From positions 54,770 to 118,769 of the forward strand of contig CANMXU010000013.1 in assembly GCA_947501935.1 (NCBI GenBank): a DNA stretch of 64,000 nucleotides. The letters run 5' to 3'. The stretch's first letter is position 1; the number at the start of each line of letters is the position of its first letter. Source of the DNA: an uncultured Alteromonadaceae bacterium. Its GTDB lineage: Bacteria > Pseudomonadota > Gammaproteobacteria > Enterobacterales > Alteromonadaceae. A program made the translations under genes and the position numbers. A model generated the notes under the pieces. That model saw only the letters and a list, made by a program, of their open reading frames with translations. It was not told the origin of the DNA and searched no databases. Positions 1 to 6,771 of this stretch are shown here, piece by piece.

Positions 1-75
1 CCCACCTAATTGCCAAGCACCAAAACAGATCTCACTAACTTGCCAATCTGTACGGCCAAACTGTCGATATTGCAT
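1..75 (-). CDS. Aldo/keto reductase, N-terminal 25 residues only (runs off left edge)
   Basis: The minus strand from position 75 reads MQYRQFGRTDWQVSEICFGA and continues open to the window edge. This is the usual N-terminus of an aldo/keto reductase (Y-R-x-x-G-x-T-x-x-x-V-S-x-I-x-F-G), the first strand and turn of the NAD(P)H-dependent TIM barrel. Its ATG overlaps the TAA stop of the upstream dioxygenase gene by one base (TAATG), so the two are probably translationally coupled in one operon. Catalytic residues lie outside the window and the substrate cannot be judged; a sugar or sugar-lactone dehydrogenase would fit the neighbourhood. Confidence 0.8.
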   Translation of the reverse strand, partial: MQYRQFGRTDWQVSEICFGAWQLGG

Positions 76-821
76 TAAATTTTTCCCTGCTCTACTAGAT
101 TTTCATTTAATTTAGCCTTGTAGCTATCATGAGCCTCTTTATCTTCAACAACATCTTGGCGATAGAAGATAAAACCTACACTCTGTCTGTCGTTCTCTGA
201 CTGATTAGCATTGGCACGATGAATAGTTAAACTATGGTGAACTAAAATATCGCCAGCCTGTGCTTTCATTTGAATTTCGTTTTCATCATCAATAGCTGAC
301 CAATCACTAATACCCTGTGAAAAACCTAATGTTTTAGTTGTATTATGTGCACGCATACCGGCTTTATGTGAGCCAGGTATATAACAAACAGCTCCATTGT
401 TTTCATCGGCATCACCGAGTGATAGCCACATAGTTACTGCCTGTTGAGGCATGATTTTAAAGTAATAGCCATCTTGATGCGGGGGAGTTGCTTGCCCTAT
501 ATACGGCACCTTATTAAAGTACTGCATATTTTTGAGTTCCACTGGCCCACCTAATAATTCTTCAGCCAATGAAACAACGACATCTGAAGTGGCTAACTTT
601 AGATAATAATTATCAAAGTCATAAACCTTTTGCACTTGTTTCAATGTCGACTTATCGGCTTTATCTTCGTAATACACTTCTTCAACAGGAATAGTCGGAA
701 CCACTTCTTTTACAAAACGCTGTGTTTCTGAGATTAATTCATCGCTTTGTTGTTTACCTAGGAAGCCTTTAATGGCTACATAACCATCACGATCAAAATT
801 CTGTTTTAACTTAGTCATCAA
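75..821 (-). CDS. Phytanoyl-CoA dioxygenase (PhyH) family Fe(II)/2-oxoglutarate oxygenase
   Basis: A 248-residue protein of the PhyH family, cytosolic (no signal peptide). Visible iron ligands are H115 and D117 in HQDGYYF and probably H201 in IHRANAN; R212 just after is the likely 2-oxoglutarate anchor. The family hydroxylates small molecules using Fe(II), O2 and 2-oxoglutarate; substrates range from phytanoyl-CoA to ectoine, so the substrate here is unknown. Residues 1 and 2 are both Met, so the start may be one codon later. It overlaps an aldo/keto reductase gene downstream and lies 116 bp below a SemiSWEET gene on the same strand. A second PhyH gene is 660 bp upstream, suggesting paired oxidation of an imported compound (inference). 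Confidence 0.85.
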   Translation of the reverse strand: MMTKLKQNFDRDGYVAIKGFLGKQQSDELISETQRFVKEVVPTIPVEEVYYEDKADKSTLKQVQKVYDFDNYYLKLATSDVVVSLAEELLGGPVELKNMQYFNKVPYIGQATPPHQDGYYFKIMPQQAVTMWLSLGDADENNGAVCYIPGSHKAGMRAHNTTKTLGFSQGISDWSAIDDENEIQMKAQAGDILVHHSLTIHRANANQSENDRQSVGFIFYRQDVVEDKEAHDSYKAKLNENLVEQGKI

Positions 822-937
822 TTTTCCTTTTTATGCAATTTCATTATTACTGTATCTAAATAATTACTCACATTCATTGGTCAAATTAATGGTTTTATTA
901 GCAGAAATGATGATTTCTATTTATTAAAAGAAATAAA

Positions 938-1210
938 TTACTCCGCTTTATAAAGTTTAAACTGAAAGAGTAAAATGATTGAAAAAACAAAACCAGGTAC
1001 ATTTGCGCCTATAATATACCAATCAATTGGCTCTTTAGCCCAAGCATAAAGTGACCACATAACCAAGGTTAACGAACAAAGTAAAATCAATAAAAAAGAC
1101 AAACCTTGTGTTGATTTACGTTTGTAGTTTTCGATAATCTGTAATGGCAAACCAAAGCATAAATACAGTATTGATGTTGCCATTGCCATTAAACCCAATA
1201 CATCATTCAC
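938..1210 (-). CDS. SemiSWEET sugar transporter (MtN3/PQ-loop family)
   Basis: A 90-residue, three-helix membrane protein of the size typical for bacterial SemiSWEETs (about 85-100 residues), which dimerise and equilibrate small sugars across the inner membrane. Hydrophobic helices lie at about 4-25, 40-58 and 66-86. The proline-containing loop after helix 1 (GLPLQIIENYKRKSTQGLS) is the family's PQ-loop signature, here PLQ rather than PQ. It sits between two dioxygenase genes on the same strand, so it probably moves the substrate or product of that cluster. Transport direction and sugar identity cannot be read from sequence. Confidence 0.85.
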   Translation of the reverse strand: MNDVLGLMAMATSILYLCFGLPLQIIENYKRKSTQGLSFLLILLCSLTLVMWSLYAWAKEPIDWYIIGANVPGFVFSIILLFQFKLYKAE

Positions 1211-1478
1211 GAGCTAATTAAACTCCTGCTGTATAAATTTTTTAATACGTAGTAATTAATCATTTAGTTTTGTCTTCTCAATTTGGTCAAAAAATAACAA
1301 CGATTTTTTCACATGTTCAGCCCAAGGCTAGAATTCGTGAGCCCCTTAAATTATTGATACCATCCCAGTACCATCATGCCCCATTACGAAAGAATATTGC
1401 CGAGAGTTAGCTCTGTAATGCTACAACGTCCCTTAGTATCGGCGACTGTGGCTGTAATTACTCTCATTGGAGTAAGAC

Positions 1479-2378
1479 TCATTTGTGCTGTTTAATAGGC
1501 CAAGGCTGCATTAAATCCATATTGGGTCGACGACACCAGGGGGTCGGGGTTGCTTTTCCTGTATAAAGAGGCGCAATTCCTTCAACATATTTATATAACT
1601 CTGCTGGCCAATCTTCGGTTGTTGTAGGAGCAACTTCTCCGGCGTCTACATCTAAGCCTTTACGTAAATAAATGTCATTAAAACGAGCTTGTATATCTTC
1701 TGGTAAATCTAAAAAATTAGGTAAATACCATGAAATTAATAACGGTCTTTCGGCATTAACGCTATTAGCATAAGCACCATGTAGTAACCGACTATCCCCA
1801 ATGAGTAAATCACCCGTCTTAATTTCTACGGAAATTTCATCAGCATGAGCTGCATAAGCGGGATCATTGGGGTCTTTATACAATGATAAATTTTCGCCAT
1901 GAGCATCGGGTAAATCATGTAATTCATGCGCTTTAATATGCGAGCCAGGAATGGCGCGAAGGCAACCATTCTCAGGTGTTGTGTCAGTTAAATAAATCAT
2001 AAAAAATAATGAAATAGGCGATGATTGATAACTTATCGCATTATCCCAACCCCACCAATCTTGATGCCAGAACAACGGCGGCCCACCACCAGGCTTTGAA
2101 ATTAAATAACCTGCAAGCCAGCGGGGATCTTTTGCGCCAAATTCTTTTAGTAACACCATAAATTTTGGATGTGAAATGAGATCTGCAAACTCAGGATGAT
2201 CAGCAAAATTACATAAAGAACCTGTCGATTTGAACCTTTTTCGATGAGTAGGTGAAAGTTTATGCAAAGTATCCTTTGCCCTAAGCTGCAAATCTTCAAT
2301 CATTCTTTTATCTATAAATTGCGGAATAATTGTGCTTCCTTGATCTAAAATCTCATGCCAATGTTTACGCACGTTCAT
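1479..2378 (-). CDS. Phytanoyl-CoA dioxygenase (PhyH) family protein, second copy
   Basis: A 299-residue Fe(II)/2-oxoglutarate oxygenase, clearly diverged from the 248-residue copy nearby. Iron ligands are H105 and D107 in FWHQDWWGWD and H200 in RLLHGAYAN; R211 (ERPLL) is the likely 2-oxoglutarate-binding arginine. NGCLRAIPGSH is the conserved family strand. The gene is divergent from an AraC regulator with 91 bp between the starts, and that gap holds a perfect 14-bp palindrome. The W-rich pocket around HQDWWGWD suggests an aromatic or sugar-stacking site (inference). Substrate unknown. Confidence 0.85.
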   Translation of the reverse strand: MNVRKHWHEILDQGSTIIPQFIDKRMIEDLQLRAKDTLHKLSPTHRKRFKSTGSLCNFADHPEFADLISHPKFMVLLKEFGAKDPRWLAGYLISKPGGGPPLFWHQDWWGWDNAISYQSSPISLFFMIYLTDTTPENGCLRAIPGSHIKAHELHDLPDAHGENLSLYKDPNDPAYAAHADEISVEIKTGDLLIGDSRLLHGAYANSVNAERPLLISWYLPNFLDLPEDIQARFNDIYLRKGLDVDAGEVAPTTTEDWPAELYKYVEGIAPLYTGKATPTPWCRRPNMDLMQPWPIKQHK

Positions 2379-2412
2379 ATTTTATATTTATTTCTGGCTT
2401 TATTTATAGCAA

Positions 2413-2426
2413 TATTAGCGCTAATA
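2413..2426. promoter_or_regulatory. Palindromic operator TATTAGCGCTAATA
   Basis: A perfect 14-bp palindrome in the divergent gap between the PhyH gene (start 2378) and the AraC gene (start 2470). It resembles the CG-centred operators of LacI-family sugar regulators and matches 12 of 14 positions of the motif seen upstream of other glycan genes in this window. It could also be an AraC-type site. Confidence 0.45.
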
Positions 2427-2469
2427 AATCGCAAAATCTGTCACAATAAAGACAATTTATAGAGTATTT

Positions 2470-3321
2470 ATGTCATTAAAGCCTTACAGCGAGCCAATAT
2501 TATTACCCGCAGGAAAATCTTTTAATGTTATTCATGCTGCTTATCAAGAAGGGCAGTTACATCAATGCTTTCACCACTTCCATGAAGTCTGCGAATTAAT
2601 ATTATTTTATCAAGTGGAGGGAGAGTTTATTTGTGAAAACAACCATTACGCCTTGAGCGCAAAATCACTGGTTTATGTGCCTTCAATGATGGTACATCAT
2701 TTTGATTTAACTCAAGGGGAAAAATCGTGGCACATCGTACAGTTTTCACCAATGGTATTCAGTTTACTTGGGTTAACAGAACATGAATCTGTATTACTTA
2801 AAGCAGGTGTTATTTCCCTTAGCAACAATCAATTCACTAAGTTTCAAACAATTATTAATTGGTTACATGAAAATAATTCTATTGAATCAAAATTGAACGA
2901 TGATTTATTGAAAGTAATGATACGGCAGCTATCCCTAAAAATGCATGAAAGTAATAGATTAAACACCAAAAGCCAACAGATAAACTCTACAGATAAAATG
3001 TTGCCTTTTATCGAATTTATTCGGCATGAGAAAACTTTTTTAAATTTAGAGCAAGCTGCTGCCTTATGTAAGCTATCACCTTCATACTTCTCTCGATACT
3101 TCAAAAAAACTTTTCATCAAAACTTTAGTCAATACATGCTTACTTACCGGCTGCATTTAGCGAGTCATTATCTGCGAAATAGTAATAAATCAATAACAAC
3201 AATATGTTATGAATTAAATTTTGCTCATCCCTCATATTTTATAGCTAAGTTTAAAAAATATTATGGCATAACACCGAGAAAATTTAGGTTACGTATTAAT
3301 ATAACAAAAGTATTAAAATGA
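2470..3321 (+). CDS. AraC-family transcriptional regulator
   Basis: A 283-residue protein with an N-terminal cupin-like sensor domain (about 1-150; His-rich QCFHHFHEVCE and the strand MVHHFD) and a C-terminal AraC double helix-turn-helix (about 180-280). The first helix pair is around AALCKLSPSYFSRYFKK and the second around CYELNFAHPSYFIAKFKK, ending in the hallmark YYGITPRKFR. It is divergent from the PhyH-SemiSWEET-PhyH-AKR genes and is their likely activator, with a sugar or sugar-derived ligand. Its TGA stop lies inside the stem of a convergent terminator hairpin. Confidence 0.9.
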   Translation: MSLKPYSEPILLPAGKSFNVIHAAYQEGQLHQCFHHFHEVCELILFYQVEGEFICENNHYALSAKSLVYVPSMMVHHFDLTQGEKSWHIVQFSPMVFSLLGLTEHESVLLKAGVISLSNNQFTKFQTIINWLHENNSIESKLNDDLLKVMIRQLSLKMHESNRLNTKSQQINSTDKMLPFIEFIRHEKTFLNLEQAAALCKLSPSYFSRYFKKTFHQNFSQYMLTYRLHLASHYLRNSNKSITTICYELNFAHPSYFIAKFKKYYGITPRKFRLRINITKVLK

Positions 3322-3352
3322 GTTATCAACTAAGCAACATTGATAACTCATT
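3317..3352. terminator. Bidirectional hairpin between convergent genes
   Basis: A perfect 12-bp inverted repeat, AATGAGTTATCA at 3317-3328 and TGATAACTCATT at 3341-3352, with a 12-nt loop and A/T-rich flanks. It lies between the AraC gene and the sialidase-like gene that converge here, and includes the AraC stop codon. Confidence 0.7.
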
Positions 3353-3376
3353 AAAATAATGGCTACTTATTAACTA

Positions 3377-6205
3377 TTATTGAATCTCACTCAATTCAAA
3401 GTTCATAAATTTAAGCAAAGTATTGCCCGTGGCTTCGTAAATAATACCTATTGAACCATCATCTAATTTAATAATATCTGAATATGCTGTAAAACCATAA
3501 ACAAGTTGATGCGGCGTACCAAAACTTACACCTTCATCAAAACTTGACCAAATCGCTAAGTTATTACGGTTAGGGCCTGACGATGTTCCCATAGGGCCAG
3601 ATACAAGAATGCGATTTTCACTATCTCCTGAACGCACGGCTGAATAGCGCGTCATACCTAGATCTACTTTAGATACTGCAAGATCATGGGTAGTTTGTAC
3701 CCATGTTTCACCTCCATCAGTACTTAAGAAGTGATAACGCGTACCTGAAGCGCCACCGTCATTTCGAGCTGATAACAATAATGAGCCATCAGTTAATTCA
3801 ACCATATCAGCTTCAGTTGGACCGGATACAGGTGTAAAACTACCTTTTTCCCATGTTATGCCACCATCATCACTAAATATAGTAGCAACATAAAAATTAG
3901 AATTACCAGCTCGGATAATAGCAGGGAAAATCATACGGCCATTATTATTACCTTGTCCGGTTGTTTGCCATTGTAATTGAATACCTTGTCCAGGGCCTGG
4001 ATTAATAGAGCGCCAAGTTGGATCTTTGACTTGCGAAGTAACATCTACAGGAGCGCCCCAAGTAACACCATTGTCGGTACTTGCACGATAGAACAAAAAA
4101 TTGTCGTCTTCTGGTCCAACACAATCACCATTTTGCGCACACAAATCAGGCCATTGAACATAGAATACATAAACCGTATTCGTTGCTTTATCAACAAAAG
4201 GACGAGGATCTGAATAATCATAAGCAGCGTCTTCATGAAGCACCTGCACTGGTAACCAGTTTCTACCGTTATCAATTGAACGCTTTAATGAAAGGTTGAT
4301 TTGACCAGCTTGACCTGGATCGGCACCACTAGGTCGACCTTCAATGAAAGCAAGTAAAGTACCATCTCCTGATTGAACCATTGCAGGAATACGATAATTA
4401 CTTGTACCGTCAACGCCTTCTTGACCACCTTGAAATACAATACTTTCAAAAATAGCAGGCCCTGTACCAAAGGTTTCGAAGCTTACTTCTCGATAATTAG
4501 CAATACCATTCGTACCTGACGAACCATTACCCCAAACAATAACATTTTGACTGCTAGCCGAGCCCGACCATGTTTCAATATCTGTTCCATCAAAGCTGAA
4601 AGTAGCAAGCCCTGTTGCTACATCAAAAGATGTTTCATATGTATGGTATTGGTCTGCACCTGTAGCACTAACTAAGGTATGTGAAGATCCACCTTCTAGG
4701 TTTGCAACTAAATCACCATTACCGTTAATGCTTAATGATGTTAAAAAGCGTTGCGAGCCATTGGCGTAATAATCAGTGATTGAACTCCCCGATACTACTC
4801 GACTCGTTGTTGTCATTTTCCAACCTAAGTTTGCGGCATCAGTATTTACTTGTAACGAAGGAGTAACTTCCCATTCTGCTCGTCCGCCAGTTCCATTTGC
4901 TTGCCATGCAGGTTGACCTTGATCGGTAACGATACTACCACTTCCAGAGTCGGCAGAATCATTAATCCAACCCACATTTACCGGATCGGTATCTATGGTG
5001 CTGTCAAAACTTGCTACAAGGGTAGATAGTGTTGTTAAATCTTCAGCCTGCTCATTAGTCATCACATTGGCATAAACGCGAGTATCATAAACACTGCCAT
5101 TGAAATACCACTGCCCTCCATTAATGTCATAGTTACGACCAATATTCATAGAATCTAACGAGGATACTGTACTAATAAAACTGGTATCAGCACTGGTAAA
5201 CACAAGGCTACCATCAACATATATTTTTGTACCTTCATTATTAACCATGATCAGGGCTTTATGCTCTTGATTATCATTGTATGTCGTGGTGGTTTTTGAA
5301 TCATTGACAAAAGAGCCATTATTACGAGCATGAACACGTAATGTTCCGTCACCATTAATCACTAACGCAAATTCACTTGAGTCGTTAGACGAATCCGAAA
5401 CACTAAATAATGTAGCCGTTGTACCACTTGCTTTAAAATGGGTATAAACACTCCCCTGTGCTAGATTTTCCACTAAAGGTAAATCACTATCTACCGCTGA
5501 ATACTGGCTGTTTCCATCAAATGTTAAGCTTGATGTATCCCATTGTACTAAGGGTGAAAGTGCAACAGGAGTAAGAGTTTCAAATAAAATATTCCTGTAA
5601 TGCGCACTACCATCTGTGCCTGTAGAGCCATTTCCCCATGCAATGATGTTCTGCCCACTTGACGAACCACTCCATGCTGAATCGATAACAACACCATCAA
5701 AGCTAAAAGTAGCCAAATTAGTACTCGCATCAAATTCAACAGCATAATCATGATAAGCATCACTTCCTGTGCCGCTAACTAATGTATGATTTCCCCCGCC
5801 CTCAAGTGATACCATCAAATCGCCAGCAGCATTTAGGCTTAATATGGGGAGGAAGCGTAAAGAACCATTTGAATAATAATCTGTAATGTAAGTACCTGAA
5901 GCTATTCTACTGGTCCAACTCATTTTCCAACCACTTGTTGTAGCTTCTATGTTATTTTGGCTACTTGGCGCATAACTCCATTGCGCACGTCCAGATGTTC
6001 CATCAGCCTTCCAACTTGCTGAGCCTAAATCTTGCACTAAGCTCCCTTGAGCTTGTTGATTACTAAAATCGGTCCAGCCTTGTACTGTTGGCGCTGTTGA
6101 TGCGCTAGCGTCATAACTGACGATAACGGTATCAGCATAAGCCGTACTCCATATAAAACTGCATGATGTGAGTAAAACACCGCATGCTTTAACTATTCTT
6201 CTCAT
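3377..6205 (-). CDS. Secreted GH33-type sialidase-like exo-glycosidase with LamG and duplicated accessory domains
   Basis: A 942-residue secreted protein (signal peptide about 1-24). Order: accessory domain A1 (about 26-212), LamG/concanavalin-like domain (about 215-390), accessory domain A2 (about 393-585, clearly a copy of A1), then a six-bladed sialidase propeller (about 590-935). The propeller has the YRIP motif (R605, first arginine of the carboxylate-binding triad), GRPSGAD with D629 in the place of the acid/base aspartate of GH33 enzymes such as the Micromonospora sialidase, and Asp-boxes SIDNGRNW, STDNGVTW, SDDGGITW and STDGGETW. It would release a terminal acidic sugar (sialic acid, Kdn or Kdo-like) from a glycan; the real sugar is unknown. 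Downstream of a TonB receptor on the same strand, 566 bp apart. Confidence 0.75.
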   Translation of the reverse strand: MRRIVKACGVLLTSCSFIWSTAYADTVIVSYDASASTAPTVQGWTDFSNQQAQGSLVQDLGSASWKADGTSGRAQWSYAPSSQNNIEATTSGWKMSWTSRIASGTYITDYYSNGSLRFLPILSLNAAGDLMVSLEGGGNHTLVSGTGSDAYHDYAVEFDASTNLATFSFDGVVIDSAWSGSSSGQNIIAWGNGSTGTDGSAHYRNILFETLTPVALSPLVQWDTSSLTFDGNSQYSAVDSDLPLVENLAQGSVYTHFKASGTTATLFSVSDSSNDSSEFALVINGDGTLRVHARNNGSFVNDSKTTTTYNDNQEHKALIMVNNEGTKIYVDGSLVFTSADTSFISTVSSLDSMNIGRNYDINGGQWYFNGSVYDTRVYANVMTNEQAEDLTTLSTLVASFDSTIDTDPVNVGWINDSADSGSGSIVTDQGQPAWQANGTGGRAEWEVTPSLQVNTDAANLGWKMTTTSRVVSGSSITDYYANGSQRFLTSLSINGNGDLVANLEGGSSHTLVSATGADQYHTYETSFDVATGLATFSFDGTDIETWSGSASSQNVIVWGNGSSGTNGIANYREVSFETFGTGPAIFESIVFQGGQEGVDGTSNYRIPAMVQSGDGTLLAFIEGRPSGADPGQAGQINLSLKRSIDNGRNWLPVQVLHEDAAYDYSDPRPFVDKATNTVYVFYVQWPDLCAQNGDCVGPEDDNFLFYRASTDNGVTWGAPVDVTSQVKDPTWRSINPGPGQGIQLQWQTTGQGNNNGRMIFPAIIRAGNSNFYVATIFSDDGGITWEKGSFTPVSGPTEADMVELTDGSLLLSARNDGGASGTRYHFLSTDGGETWVQTTHDLAVSKVDLGMTRYSAVRSGDSENRILVSGPMGTSSGPNRNNLAIWSSFDEGVSFGTPHQLVYGFTAYSDIIKLDDGSIGIIYEATGNTLLKFMNFELSEIQ

Positions 6206-6407
6206 AATAAAATTATCCTTGTTATTAGATTTATTTCGAATGCACTTTGTAAGCTAGTGCTAAGGTAACCGGCTTTTAAATAGGCGGTATCAATACGTTA
6301 AAATTACATATAGACAATCCATAACTTATCAACCTGTTACACCAACATAAAAACACAAGTTCAAAAAACATACAAGAACTTTTGGTATAATAGCATAATA
6401 ACATAAG

Positions 6408-6421
6408 TGTACAACAGTACA
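6408..6421. promoter_or_regulatory. Palindrome TGTACAACAGTACA, possible operator
   Basis: Inverted arms TGTAC/GTACA with a 4-nt spacer, about 200 bp upstream of the sialidase-like gene start. The TGTA/TACA arms resemble those of the palindrome upstream of the GntR gene (48580-48593) but with different spacing. Function is a guess. Confidence 0.25.
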
Positions 6422-6682
6422 TTTAAATCAGTTGATTTATAAAAAGTTTTCAGTGGATAGGTTAATTAATAATATTGACACGGTGTTGCAATACAAATTT
6501 AACGAGTATTAGTAGAAGTCACGTTATAAAGCGCCTGAGCACTCTAAAAATGGTTATTGGATTATTATAAAGGTCTTTTGGGAAGCTCTTAAATCAAAGG
6601 TTTAGCAAGAAAAATAACTTATGAGGTATTAAATATACTGCAAGGCGACCTATAAAATATCTTTCAGGGCAGGACAATATAT

Positions 6683-6713
6683 AAAAGCCTAATCAAATAC
6701 AGATAAGGCTTTT
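6683..6713 (-). terminator. Rho-independent-type hairpin after TonB receptor gene
   Basis: Inverted repeat AAAAGCCT (6683-6690) and AGGCTTTT (6706-6713). On the minus strand the hairpin follows the receptor stop codon and ends in a T-rich stretch. Confidence 0.65.
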
Positions 6714-6771
6714 ATCATTTGAAATGCTTCTTACTCATTCACAGAGGTAAGGCATTGCTTAATTCTTAGAA

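Larger units (their letters stand above)
6206..6771. other. 566-bp intergenic region
   Basis: No gene seen. It holds the upstream region of the sialidase-like gene, a TGTAC-N4-GTACA palindrome at 6408-6421, and the hairpin at 6683-6713 that ends the TonB receptor gene. The hairpin suggests the sialidase has its own promoter. The LacI-like motif found elsewhere is not evident here. Confidence 0.5.

Noticed and set aside
2844..3104. Open frame of 86 codons on the minus strand
   Set aside because: It is the antisense of the AraC coding sequence with no family resemblance.
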